DNA of 64,000 nucleotides from Sphingopyxis sp. Root154 (lineage in GTDB: Bacteria; Pseudomonadota; Alphaproteobacteria; Sphingomonadales; Sphingomonadaceae): assembly GCF_001427105.1 (NCBI RefSeq), contig NZ_LMGI01000003.1, positions 164,618 to 228,617 on the forward strand. The letters run 5' to 3'. This document shows, piece after piece, positions 27,100-35,729 of the stretch. Under the pieces are notes generated by a model. That model was not told the DNA's origin, made no database searches, and saw nothing but the letters and a program-made list of their open reading frames with translations. Made by a program: the position numbers and the translations under genes. The first letter of the stretch is position 1. Each line of letters begins with the position of its first letter.

Positions 27100-27725
27100 G
27101 CCGGATCTGGGACATTTCGCAGCCGCTCCACGCCGCGGTGCCGGTGTGGCCGGGCGAGCCGGCCTTCGCGCTCCACAACCATGCGGTGATCGGCGAAGGC
27201 TGCCCGGTCAATGTCGGCGGCATGTTCACGCCGCTGCATGCCGGGACGCATGGCGATGCGCCGCTGCATTATGCCAATGACGGCGCCTCGTCGGCCGACT
27301 GCGATCTCGATGCGTATATCGGATCGTGCGTACTACTCGACGTCCGTCACGCGCGCGGCCGCGTCGAGATCGCAGACATCGATTGGGATGCCATAGAAGG
27401 CGGCGAGCGCGTGCTGCTGCGCACCTATGAGCATTTCCCGCATGACCAATGGGACTCGGACTTCACTGCGATCGCAAGCGACGTGATCGCGCGGCTTGGG
27501 TCCATGGGCGTGCGGCTGATCGGCACCGATGCCGCGTCGCTCGATCCCGAACAGTCGAAGACGCTCGACGCGCATCAGGCGGTCAAGGCGGCGGATATGC
27601 GGATATTGGAAGGCCTCGTGCTCGATGACGTGCCGCCCGGCCGGTACGAACTTGTCGCGCTGCCGCTCCGTATCGTCGGCGCCGACGCCAGCCCGGTGCG
27701 CGCTATCCTGAGGGAAATCGCATGA
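27096..27725 (+). CDS. kynB: Kynurenine formamidase (cyclase-like)
   Basis: 209 residues. The metal-binding pattern H-x3-H-x-D-x3-H is visible as HAGTHGDAPLH (His48, His52, Asp54, His58), and the start WDISQPL is characteristic of bacterial KynB. It removes formate from N-formylkynurenine. ATG 27096 overlaps the kynA stop and the stop overlaps the kynU start, both as ATGA. Confidence 0.95.
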   Translation: MSRIWDISQPLHAAVPVWPGEPAFALHNHAVIGEGCPVNVGGMFTPLHAGTHGDAPLHYANDGASSADCDLDAYIGSCVLLDVRHARGRVEIADIDWDAIEGGERVLLRTYEHFPHDQWDSDFTAIASDVIARLGSMGVRLIGTDAASLDPEQSKTLDAHQAVKAADMRILEGLVLDDVPPGRYELVALPLRIVGADASPVRAILREIA

Positions 27726-28963
27726 CCGACACGATACTTGCCACCGATGTGTCGGCGCTTGATGCCGGCGATCCGCTGGCGCCTTTTCGCGATCGATTCC
27801 ATTTGCGCGAAGGGCTAATCTATCTCGACGGCAATTCGCTGGGTGCGCTGCCGAAGGCGACGGGTGACCGGCTCGCCGAGGTTGTGGGAAGCGAATGGGG
27901 CGAGGGGCTGATCACGTCATGGCTCGGTGCCGAATGGTCGACCGCGCCGCGGCGCGTCGGTGACAAGATCGGCCGACTGATCGGCGCTAACCCCGGCGAG
28001 ATTGTCGCGACCGATTCGACTTCGGTGAATATCTTCAAGGCGTTGACCGCCGCACTTTCGTTGCGGCGTGAACGGGCGGTGATCCTGTCCGAAGCGACGA
28101 ATTTCCCGACCGACGTCTATATGATGCAGGGCATCGAGGCCTTTTCGGGCGGACGCGTCAAGGCGGTCACGGTTGCGCCCGACGCGGTCATCGAGGCGCT
28201 GAACGACGATGTCGCGGTGCTGTTGCTGACGCAGGTTCACTATAAGTCGGGCCGCGTGCGCGACATGGCGGGAATCACGCAGCGCGCGCACGAGGTCGGC
28301 GCGCTCGTCGTCTGGGATCTGAGCCACAGCGCGGGCGCGATCCCTGTCGACCTCAACGGCGCGAACGCCGATTTCGCGATCGGTTGCGGATACAAGTTCC
28401 TCAATGGCGGCCCCGGCGCACCCGCCTATTTGTTCGCTGCGGCGCGGCATCATGCAGCGACGCCGGTGCTGTCGGGCTGGTTCGGGCACGCGCGGCCGTT
28501 CGCCTTCGAGGAGGATTACGACCCGGCCGCCGGGATCGAGCGCTTCCAGTGCGGCACACCGCCCGTGCTCGGCCTGTCGGCGCTCGAGGTGGGCGTCGAC
28601 CTCATGCTCGAAGCTGACATGGCCGAAATCCGGCGCAAGTCGCTCGCCCTCGGCGACCTTTTCATCGAGCAGATGCGGCCGCTGTGCGACACCTACGGCT
28701 TCGAACTGATCAGCACGCAAAGCCATGCTGAGCGCGGCAGCCAAGTCGCCTACGCGCACCCGCAGGGATACCAGATCGTGCAGGCGCTCAAGGAATATGA
28801 CGTCATCGCCGATTTCCGCGCGCCCGATATCTTGCGCTTCGGGCTGACGCCGCTTTACCTGCGCTATCGCGACATCGTCGAAACCATCGAGCGGCTCGAC
28901 AAGGTCTGCGCGACGCGCGCGTGGGACAAGCCGCAATATCATGAGCGGGCGGCGGTGACATGA
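27722..28963 (+). CDS. kynU: Kynureninase
   Basis: 413 residues, full length. The PLP lysine lies in GCGYKFLNGGPGAPAYL, and YLDGNSLGALP near the N-terminus is the family signature. It cleaves kynurenine to anthranilate and alanine; with a 5-hydroxylated substrate it would give 5-hydroxyanthranilate. The operon holds no anthranilate 1,2-dioxygenase or anthranilate-CoA ligase, which makes the fate of plain anthranilate unclear and supports a hydroxylated route. ATGA overlaps on both sides. Confidence 0.95.
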   Translation: MTDTILATDVSALDAGDPLAPFRDRFHLREGLIYLDGNSLGALPKATGDRLAEVVGSEWGEGLITSWLGAEWSTAPRRVGDKIGRLIGANPGEIVATDSTSVNIFKALTAALSLRRERAVILSEATNFPTDVYMMQGIEAFSGGRVKAVTVAPDAVIEALNDDVAVLLLTQVHYKSGRVRDMAGITQRAHEVGALVVWDLSHSAGAIPVDLNGANADFAIGCGYKFLNGGPGAPAYLFAAARHHAATPVLSGWFGHARPFAFEEDYDPAAGIERFQCGTPPVLGLSALEVGVDLMLEADMAEIRRKSLALGDLFIEQMRPLCDTYGFELISTQSHAERGSQVAYAHPQGYQIVQALKEYDVIADFRAPDILRFGLTPLYLRYRDIVETIERLDKVCATRAWDKPQYHERAAVT

Positions 28964-29973
28964 GCGACGTGTCGTTACCCTTCCTGCCGAAGTCGCGCGT
29001 CGCTGCGGTGCAGGCCGCGCCGGTCTTCCTCGACACCGCCCGCACGGTCGACAAGGCGTGCGCGCTGATCGCCGAGGCCGCCGGCAACGGCGCGCAGCTC
29101 GTCGCCTTCCCCGAAGTGTTCGTGTCCGCCTATCCCTATTGGAACTGGCTAATGACGCCGATCGAGGGTGCCGAATGGCACGAGCGCCTCTATCGTGCGT
29201 CGCTCCTGATCGACGGGCCCGAGGTCGCGGCGCTGTGCAACGCCGCCCGCGATCATGGCTGCACCGTCGTCATCGGCATCAACGAACGCGATCCGGTGAG
29301 CATCGGGACGCTTTATAACACCAACCTGATCATCGGCGCCGACGGTACACTGCTCGGGCGGCATCGCAAGCTGGTGCCGACGTGGGCCGAGAAGCTCACA
29401 TGGGCGGGCGGCGATGGCAGCTCGATCCGCGTCTACGACACGCCGGTCGGGCCGCTCGGCACGCTCGCGTGCGGCGAGAATACGAACACGCTCGCGCGCT
29501 TTGCGCTGCTGTCGCAGGGTGAGCTCGTCCACGTCGCCAATTATATTGCGCTGCCCGTCGCGCCCGCGTCGTACAATATGGCCGAGGCGATCAAGATCCG
29601 CGCGACCGCGCACAGCTTCGAGGGCAAGGTGTTCACGATCGTCGCCTGCTCGGCGGTGAGCCCCGAAATCATCGACGCAATGAGCGCCGACCGGCCGCAG
29701 AACCGCGAGCTGCTGTCGCGGCCGAACAGCGCCTTTTCGGGCGTCATCGACCCGCACGGCAATCTGGTGGGCGAGGCGCTGATCGACAATGAGGGCATCG
29801 TCTATGCCGAGATCGACCTTGGCGAGTGCATCCGGCCCAAGCTGATGCACGACATCATCGGCGGATATAACCGCTTCGACATCTTCAACCTGACGGTCGA
29901 CCGGACTCCCCGCGCGTCGGCCCTGTTTGTCGACGAGCCGCAGCCCGTCGATTCCGACGAGGAGATGCCATAA
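28960..29973 (+). CDS. Nitrilase-superfamily C-N hydrolase
   Basis: 337 residues with the Glu-Lys-Cys triad: Glu52 (FPEVF), Lys137 (HRKLVPT) and Cys171 (LACGENTN). Overall it resembles the nitrilase branch, though the Cys is followed by Gly where classical nitrilases have Trp. Members hydrolyse nitriles or amides. In this operon an amide is the plausible substrate: cleaving 5-hydroxyanthranilate beside its amino group would leave a carboxamide, and this enzyme could release the ammonia. Indole-3-acetonitrile hydrolysis is the main alternative. It overlaps kynU (ATGA) and shares one base with the next start (TAATG). Confidence 0.85.
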   Translation: MSDVSLPFLPKSRVAAVQAAPVFLDTARTVDKACALIAEAAGNGAQLVAFPEVFVSAYPYWNWLMTPIEGAEWHERLYRASLLIDGPEVAALCNAARDHGCTVVIGINERDPVSIGTLYNTNLIIGADGTLLGRHRKLVPTWAEKLTWAGGDGSSIRVYDTPVGPLGTLACGENTNTLARFALLSQGELVHVANYIALPVAPASYNMAEAIKIRATAHSFEGKVFTIVACSAVSPEIIDAMSADRPQNRELLSRPNSAFSGVIDPHGNLVGEALIDNEGIVYAEIDLGECIRPKLMHDIIGGYNRFDIFNLTVDRTPRASALFVDEPQPVDSDEEMP

Positions 29974-31112
29974 TGGCAGGCAATAGCACGATCATCGACC
30001 CGCGCGACGATGTGCTCGGCCGCGCGCGCGTCACCGACACGCCCGAGCTTGAAGCCTTTTATCAAGAGCTTGCGGCGCGCAATGCCGGCGCGTTCTGGAA
30101 ACGCGCCAATGCGATCGAGCCGTGGGAACCCGAGACGCGCTATCGCCCGACGCTCTGGCGCTATGCGGAGATGCGCGACATGTGCCTGCGCGCGCTCGAT
30201 CTGGTGAAGCCCGAGGAGGCGGGACGCCGCGTCGTGACGCTGCTCAACGACAGCGATGCGGGGCGCGAGAATGTTGCGGTCTGCGGCTGGCTGTTCAGCG
30301 GGATGCAGGCGATGCGCCCCGGCGAGATCACCCCCGCGCACCGCCACACCGCGTCGGCGCACCGCTTCATCATGGAGGGGAAGGGCGCCTATACCGTCGT
30401 CGACGGGCACCACATCACGCTTGGTGCCAATGATTATGTGCTGACCCCGAACGGCGCCTGGCACGATCATGGCGTCGTCGCCGGGGGCGAAGTCTCGATC
30501 TGGCAGGACGGGCTCGACATTCCGCTGATGAACAGCCTCGAGACCAATTTCTACGCGGTCTACGACCAACCCGCGCAAACCGCTGCCTTTCCTGCGGACG
30601 ACCTGCCGCTGAGCTATGGCGGCGCGGGGCTGCGGCCCGAGGGCGTGCCGGCGTGGGAGAAGCCCTATTCGCCGGTGATGGTCTATCGCTGGGAGCCTAC
30701 GCGCGACGCGCTGTGGAACCTCGCCAAAGTGTCCGACGGCACGCCGTTCGACGGGCATATGGTGCGTTATTCGAACCCGCTGACCGGCGGCTGGGCGCTC
30801 CAGACGATGGGCGCGCATATGCAGATGCTCAAACCCGGCTTCCGCGGCAAGGCGCACCGCCATACCGGCAATGTCGTCTATAATGTCGCGAGCGGGCGCG
30901 GCTATTCGATCATCGGCGGCGAGCGCTTCGACTGGGGCACGCACGACATTTTCTGTGTCCCCGCATGGATGTGGCACGAGCATGTCAATCTCGATCCTTC
31001 CGATGAGGCGTTTCTCTTCTCTTTCAACGATTTCCCCGTGATGGAGGCGCTCGGCGTCCGGATCGAGGAAGCCCTCCAGGAAAATGACGGACATCAAACA
31101 TGCGCTTCGTGA
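29973..31112 (+). CDS. Gentisate 1,2-dioxygenase-like bicupin ring-cleavage enzyme
   Basis: 379 residues, two cupin domains. The first carries the iron ligands in PAHRHTASAHRFIMEG (His123, His125) and AWHDHG (His164/166); the second has AHRHTGNVVYN. Gentisate dioxygenases cut the ring between the carboxyl-bearing and hydroxyl-bearing carbons; relatives act on 5-aminosalicylate or similar para-substituted compounds. Placed after kynureninase, 5-hydroxyanthranilate is the likely substrate, which has OH and NH2 para to each other. It overlaps the next gene by 13 bases. Family firm, substrate inferred. Confidence 0.85.
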   Translation: MAGNSTIIDPRDDVLGRARVTDTPELEAFYQELAARNAGAFWKRANAIEPWEPETRYRPTLWRYAEMRDMCLRALDLVKPEEAGRRVVTLLNDSDAGRENVAVCGWLFSGMQAMRPGEITPAHRHTASAHRFIMEGKGAYTVVDGHHITLGANDYVLTPNGAWHDHGVVAGGEVSIWQDGLDIPLMNSLETNFYAVYDQPAQTAAFPADDLPLSYGGAGLRPEGVPAWEKPYSPVMVYRWEPTRDALWNLAKVSDGTPFDGHMVRYSNPLTGGWALQTMGAHMQMLKPGFRGKAHRHTGNVVYNVASGRGYSIIGGERFDWGTHDIFCVPAWMWHEHVNLDPSDEAFLFSFNDFPVMEALGVRIEEALQENDGHQTCAS

Positions 31113-32008
31113 CATATCGCACGGTCGAGACCGAACCGCGGCTCGGCCTTCTCCACGACGGGCTCGTGATCGACGTCGAATATTTCGGCGATGCGATCGG
31201 CAATGACCTGCCCTCGACGATGCTCGATTTCATCGATCTTGGTCCGATCCCTCTGCGTTTCCTGCAGGAAGCCGTCGCAGCGGCGACCACCGCCGACCTG
31301 ATCGGCACGTCGCTGCCTCAGGGTAATGTCACCTTGCTCGCGCCGATCCCGCGGCCGCGCAAGAATATCTTCGGAATCGGTCTCAACTATACCGAGCATG
31401 TCGCTGAATCGGCGCGTTCGCTCGACACATCGAACGAGCTGCCGCAGCAGCCGGTGATCTTTTCGAAGCCGCCGACCGCGGTCGTCGCGTGGAATGATCC
31501 GATCCGTCACAATGCGAAGGTGACGCAGCAGCTCGACTGGGAAACCGAACTGGCGGTGATCATCGGCAGCACCGCGCGCCATGTCGCCGAGGGTGATGCG
31601 CTGCACCATGTGTTCGGCTATACCGTGATCAACGACGTGTCGGCGCGCGATTGCCGCCGCGCGGGGCAGTGGATCGTCTCGAAGGGGCAGGACAGCTTCG
31701 CCCCGATGGGGCCGTGCATCGTCACCGCCGACGAGATTGGCGATCCGCACAATCTCAATATCCTGACGCATGTGAACGGCGTCGAAAAGCAGAACAGCAA
31801 TACGCGCTTCATGCTGTTCAACGTACCCCAGCTGATCGCGGATATTTCGAGCGTGATGACGCTCGAACCCGGCGACATCATCGCGACCGGAACGCCCGCG
31901 GGGGTCGGCGCGGGCCGTGATCCGCAGGAGTTCATGTGGCCGGGCGACGTCGTCGAATGCACCGTCGAGGGCATCGGCACGCTGCGCAACCCGATTATTG
32001 CAGTCTGA
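31100..32008 (+). CDS. Fumarylacetoacetate hydrolase-family protein (acylpyruvate hydrolase)
   Basis: 302 residues. NIFGIGLNYTEH, the metal-site segment DWETELAVIIG and GDIIATGTPAGVG are the FAH-family landmarks. Such enzymes split the C-C bond of acylpyruvates. Next to a gentisate-type dioxygenase it would hydrolyse the ring-cleavage product directly. No glutathione-dependent maleylpyruvate isomerase is in the operon, and a maleate isomerase follows, so hydrolysis of the cis product to pyruvate plus maleate or maleamate is expected. Confidence 0.88.
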   Translation: MRFVTYRTVETEPRLGLLHDGLVIDVEYFGDAIGNDLPSTMLDFIDLGPIPLRFLQEAVAAATTADLIGTSLPQGNVTLLAPIPRPRKNIFGIGLNYTEHVAESARSLDTSNELPQQPVIFSKPPTAVVAWNDPIRHNAKVTQQLDWETELAVIIGSTARHVAEGDALHHVFGYTVINDVSARDCRRAGQWIVSKGQDSFAPMGPCIVTADEIGDPHNLNILTHVNGVEKQNSNTRFMLFNVPQLIADISSVMTLEPGDIIATGTPAGVGAGRDPQEFMWPGDVVECTVEGIGTLRNPIIAV

Positions 32009-32018
32009 GGCGTCCAGG

Positions 32019-32771
32019 ATGACACGCCCCATCCGCATCGGGCAAATCGTGCCCAGTTCGAACGTCACGATGGAGACCGAGATTCCCGCGCTGCTCCGCG
32101 CGCGCGAGGCGATCGCGTCCGAACGCTTTACCTTCCACTCGTCGCGGATGCGGATGAAGAAGGTGACGAAGGAGGAACTCGCGGCGATGGACGCCGATTC
32201 CGACCGCTGCGCGCTCGAACTGTCCGACGCCGCGGTCGATGTGCTCGGCTATGCCTGCCTCGTTGCGATCATGAGCATGGGTGAGGGCTATCACCGGGTG
32301 TCGGAGGCGCGGCTGCATCAGCGGACGGTCGAGAATGGCCGTGCCGCGCCCGTCGTCACCAGCGCCGGCGCGCTGATCGAGGGGCTGGCGGCGCTGAAGG
32401 CCAAGCGCATCGCGCTCGTCGCGCCTTATATGAAGCCGCTGACGCAGATGGTCGTTTCCTACATTCAGAATGAAGGTATCGAGGTAAGCGACTGGCTGGC
32501 GCTCGAAATTCCCGACAATCTGGAGGTCGCGGCGCAGGATCCTGCGAAGCTGCTCGAGCATTACAAAAGGCTCGACCTGACCGGAATCGACGCGTTCGTC
32601 CTTTCCGCCTGCGTCCAGATGCCCTCGCTGCCGTCGGTGCAGAAGATCGAGGATGCGATCGGCTTGCCCGTGGTGTCGGCGGCGATCTGCACGGCGCACC
32701 AGATGCTTACGCGGCTTGGGCTGTCGACCGAAGTTCCGGGCGCCGGGGCTTTGCTGTCCGGCCGCTATTGA
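32019..32771 (+). CDS. Maleate cis-trans isomerase
   Basis: 250 residues. The N-terminus RIGQIVPSSNVTMETEIPA and the two cysteines Cys80 (GYACLVAIM) and Cys198 (LSACVQMPSLP) match maleate isomerase of the Asp/Glu racemase superfamily (NicE in nicotinate breakdown), which turns maleate into fumarate without cofactor. Its presence says the operon ends in maleate. Start ATG 32019 lies ten bases after the hydrolase stop. The end overlaps the convergent symporter gene by seven bases, so little space is left for a terminator. Confidence 0.9.
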   Translation: MTRPIRIGQIVPSSNVTMETEIPALLRAREAIASERFTFHSSRMRMKKVTKEELAAMDADSDRCALELSDAAVDVLGYACLVAIMSMGEGYHRVSEARLHQRTVENGRAAPVVTSAGALIEGLAALKAKRIALVAPYMKPLTQMVVSYIQNEGIEVSDWLALEIPDNLEVAAQDPAKLLEHYKRLDLTGIDAFVLSACVQMPSLPSVQKIEDAIGLPVVSAAICTAHQMLTRLGLSTEVPGAGALLSGRY

Positions 32772-34021
32772 TCGGCGGTGGTGGGCGGTGCAATTGCCGC
32801 CGCCGCGGCGACATCGTGCGTCACATTGGCGACGGTGCGGACCATGTCGGGGATAACGTCGATCGCGAGCAGAATCGGCAAGAGTTCGATCGGTGCGCCA
32901 ATTGCGATCGCGGTTGGCGCGACCGACGCATAGAAGCTGATCTGCCCCGGCATCCCGAGAATCGCGAGTGACGACAGCACCGCGAGCGGCAAGGCAACGG
33001 CCAGCTGTAACGGCGAGACTTCGATCCCCGCCATCCACGCGAGCGCCAACGCCATCATCACAGTGTTCGACGGCGCGGTGATCTTGAAGGTCGCGACCGC
33101 CATCGGCAGGATGGCGGCGGCATTACGCTCCTCGATGCCGATGCGCTCGGCGCTCACCATCATCGCCGGCAGCGTGGCGATCGACGATTGGGTGCTCGCC
33201 GCGATGGCCTGCGCAGGAGCCATAGCGCGAGCAAAACGTCCGAGCGGGATGCCGCCGGAAAAGCGCGCGATAGTATAGCCGAGGACGATCAGCACCAGCG
33301 TCACCGATATCGAGATCGCGAGATATTGGGCGAGGATGGCGAGCACCGCTGTCCCGACGGTGGCGCCGATCGCCAGCGCGAGCGCGAAAATGCCGATCGG
33401 CGCGACGCGGAGCACCCAGCCGACGACGACGATCATCGCGTCGGCAAGCCCGCGCAGCGGCTGGAGCACCGCTTCCGCACGGTCGCGGTCGATCTTGCCA
33501 ACGGCAAGGCCGAGTATGAGCGCGAAGATGACGAGCGGCAGGACCGCGCCTTCGGCGGCCGACGCGACGACATTGGTCGGGATCATCGCGCGCATCGTTT
33601 CGGCTGCGCCGGGGACCGCCGGTGCAGGCGGGGCGGGGAAGAGGCTGCGCAGCGCGGCGATATCGGCGGGCGCAATCGTGACGGCGCCGAGCAGTGGCGG
33701 GACCATCAGGGCGCCGATGACCGCCGAGACGATCAACAGGCCGATCAGCACCAGCGGCAGGCGCCGCCCGAGGCGCGCGGCTTCGTGATGGTCGCCCATG
33801 CCAAGGCTGGAGACGCCGGTCGCGACGAGCGCGAAGATCAGCGGGACGATCGTCATGCGCAGCCCGTCGAGCCAGATACCGCCGACCAGTTGCGCGGCCT
33901 CGACCAGCGGCGACGATGCCGCGATGAAGGTGCCAATCGTGAAGCCGAGGATCAGCGCGACGATCATCCAGCCCGATCCGGGCATGCGCGTGGCCCAGGC
34001 CCGTGCGCGCGAAATTACCAT
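32765..34021 (-). CDS. Dicarboxylate/amino acid:cation symporter (DAACS family)
   Basis: 418 residues with about eight hydrophobic segments and hairpin motifs of the GltP/DctA family: STQSSIATLPAM (serine-rich reentrant loop) and APSNTVMMALAL (degenerate NMDGT motif). It imports acidic or neutral amino acids or C4-dicarboxylates with Na+ or H+. It is convergent with the catabolic operon, not part of it, and follows ssuB by 80 bases. Transport of tryptophan-pathway acids such as maleate or fumarate is possible but unproven. Start ATG 34021, with AGGGGG upstream; the longer frame into ssuB is spurious. Confidence 0.85.
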   Translation of the reverse strand: MVISRARAWATRMPGSGWMIVALILGFTIGTFIAASSPLVEAAQLVGGIWLDGLRMTIVPLIFALVATGVSSLGMGDHHEAARLGRRLPLVLIGLLIVSAVIGALMVPPLLGAVTIAPADIAALRSLFPAPPAPAVPGAAETMRAMIPTNVVASAAEGAVLPLVIFALILGLAVGKIDRDRAEAVLQPLRGLADAMIVVVGWVLRVAPIGIFALALAIGATVGTAVLAILAQYLAISISVTLVLIVLGYTIARFSGGIPLGRFARAMAPAQAIAASTQSSIATLPAMMVSAERIGIEERNAAAILPMAVATFKITAPSNTVMMALALAWMAGIEVSPLQLAVALPLAVLSSLAILGMPGQISFYASVAPTAIAIGAPIELLPILLAIDVIPDMVRTVANVTHDVAAAAAIAPPTTADQ

Positions 34022-34038
34022 GAGTCGAAATCCCCCTG

Positions 34039-34066
34039 ACCCCAGCATGCCGATGCATGCCGGGGT
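34039..34066 (-). other. Hairpin between ssuB and the symporter gene
   Basis: ACCCC-A-GCATGC and GCATGC-C-GGGGT pair around CGAT, an 11-bp stem with one mismatch. No T-run follows on the minus strand, so it is more likely an attenuator, processing site or mRNA stabiliser than a simple terminator. Confidence 0.5.
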
Positions 34067-34101
34067 GGTCAAAGCCTTTGCTGTGGTCCGATTGCGGGGC
34101 G

Positions 34102-34872
34102 CTAATGCGCCTGCGGTACGCCCAGTTCGGCGAGCAACGTATCGCGCAGCGCGTCGAATTCCTCGCCGCCCGCACGGCGCGGGTGCGGCAAGCGGACGCG
34201 CGTGTCGTACCCGATCCGCCCTTCTTTCAGCACAAGAATGCGGTCGGCGAGCAGGATCGCTTCCTCGACATCGTGCGTGACGAGCAGCGTTGCGGGACCA
34301 TGCGCCTGACACAGCTCGCCGATCAGCCGCTGCATCTTGAGCCGCGTCAGCGCGTCGAGCGCCGCGAAAGGCTCGTCGAGCAGCAGCAGCCGCGGTTCGC
34401 GCACCAGCGCGCGCGCGAGCGCCGCACGCTGCGCCTCGCCGCCCGACAGCGTCGCGGGCCAGGCATCGGTGCGATGATCGAGCCCGACCTCGGCGAGCGC
34501 CGCGATGGCGCGCTCGCGCGACGCGTCCTTGCCCGACAGGCCGATGACGACATTCTTCCACACGCTCTTCGACTGCACGAGCCGCGGTTCCTGGAACACC
34601 ACGGTGCGCGCCTCGGGCACCCACGCTTCGCCGCCATCGGGGGCGTCGAGCCCGGCGAGAATGCGCAGCAGCGTCGTCTTGCCGCTGCCCGACGCGCCGA
34701 GCAGCGCGACGAATTCGCCACTGTGGATCGTGAGGTTCAGGCTGTCGAGGACGCTATTGCCGGTAAAGCTGCGGCTGACGTCGCTGACCTCGACCGCGAC
34801 CGGGCGGTGCGAGAAATCGGGGACGGCGACGCGTTCGGCGGCGGCGAAATCGATCGAAAGGACGGCGGTCAT
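34102..34872 (-). CDS. ssuB: ABC transporter ATP-binding protein, sulfonate/nitrate/taurine type
   Basis: 256 residues. Walker A GASGSGKT, signature LSGGEAQ, Walker B LLLLDEP and the H-loop THD are all intact. Closest in kind to SsuB/TauB. ATG 34872 has GGAG upstream and stands 11 bases after the permease stop. With the permease, the binding lipoprotein and the TauD-like dioxygenase it forms a leftward operon for organosulfur uptake and desulfonation. Confidence 0.9.
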   Translation of the reverse strand: MTAVLSIDFAAAERVAVPDFSHRPVAVEVSDVSRSFTGNSVLDSLNLTIHSGEFVALLGASGSGKTTLLRILAGLDAPDGGEAWVPEARTVVFQEPRLVQSKSVWKNVVIGLSGKDASRERAIAALAEVGLDHRTDAWPATLSGGEAQRAALARALVREPRLLLLDEPFAALDALTRLKMQRLIGELCQAHGPATLLVTHDVEEAILLADRILVLKEGRIGYDTRVRLPHPRRAGGEEFDALRDTLLAELGVPQAH

Positions 34873-34883
34873 CGATAAATCTC

Positions 34884-35729
34884 CTATCGGATGGCGACAC
34901 CCGCGCGCCACGGCATGAAAAGCCGTTCGAGCGAACGGACGATCAGGTCGGCGCCGAGGCCGAGCACGGCGTAGATGGCGATGCAGATCAGGATGACGTC
35001 GACCTGCTGGTACATTTGCGCGCTGTTGAGCAGGTAACCGAGCCCCGCCGAGGCGTTGATCTGCTCGGCGGCGATCAGCACGAGCACCGAGACGCCGAGC
35101 GCGAAACGCAGCCCGGTAAAGATCTGCGGCAATGCGAGCGGCAGCACGACTTCGAGGATCAGGCGGCGCCCGCCGAGCCCGAAGCTGCGCATCGCCTCGA
35201 TCACCTTGCGATCGACGTTGCGCACCCCGGCATAGGTGTTGAGATACATCGGGAACATCGTGGCAAGCGCGATGAGCAGCAGCTTCGGCGCCTCGCCGAT
35301 CCCGAACCAGACGATGAAGAGCGGGACGAGCGCGAGGAAGGGGATGGTGCGCAGCATCTGGAGCAGCGCGTCGAACAGTTCCTCACCAAGCTTCGACAGG
35401 CCCGCGATCGTGCCGAGGATCAGCCCGAAGATGATGCCGATTGTGCCGCCGACGAGCGCGCGCGTGAGCGAGGTCGCAATCTGCGACGCGAGCGCCTGTT
35501 CGGTCCAGAGTTGCTGCCATCCCGCAACGAGCCCGGCGGGCGAGGGGAGGATCGACGGATCGATCCACCCCGCGCTGGTCGAGATCGCCCACAGCGCGAC
35601 GATGATCAGCGGCCCGGTCGCGCGACGTACGAATGAGAAGCGCTCCGACCGGTTGCCTGTTTTGCGGACGACCGGCTGGACGAGCCGTCCGGGGTCGCCC
35701 GCGAGCGCGATCGGCGTCGGCGCGTTCAT
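34884..35729 (-). CDS. ssuC: ABC transporter permease, sulfonate type
   Basis: 281 residues, about six membrane segments, with the BPD transporter loop EAMRSFGLGGRRLILEVVLP (the EAA motif region). It overlaps the binding-protein stop by ATGA. It would form the inner-membrane channel driven by the ATPase encoded just downstream. Confidence 0.9.
   Translation of the reverse strand: MNAPTPIALAGDPGRLVQPVVRKTGNRSERFSFVRRATGPLIIVALWAISTSAGWIDPSILPSPAGLVAGWQQLWTEQALASQIATSLTRALVGGTIGIIFGLILGTIAGLSKLGEELFDALLQMLRTIPFLALVPLFIVWFGIGEAPKLLLIALATMFPMYLNTYAGVRNVDRKVIEAMRSFGLGGRRLILEVVLPLALPQIFTGLRFALGVSVLVLIAAEQINASAGLGYLLNSAQMYQQVDVILICIAIYAVLGLGADLIVRSLERLFMPWRAGVAIR

Noticed and set aside
28960-29973. 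A second aguB (N-carbamoylputrescine amidase)
   Set aside because: Its Cys motif CGENTN and overall layout differ from the CWDQWYPE of the real AguB at 39549.
29973-31112. 3-hydroxyanthranilate dioxygenase (NbaC) as the ring-cleavage enzyme
   Set aside because: NbaC proteins are single cupins of under 200 residues and need kynurenine 3-monooxygenase, which is absent; this protein is a 379-residue bicupin of gentisate type.
34022-34624. N-terminal extension of the symporter frame into ssuB
   Set aside because: The extension overlaps a real gene in another frame and is unlike DAACS proteins; the start at 34021 fits.
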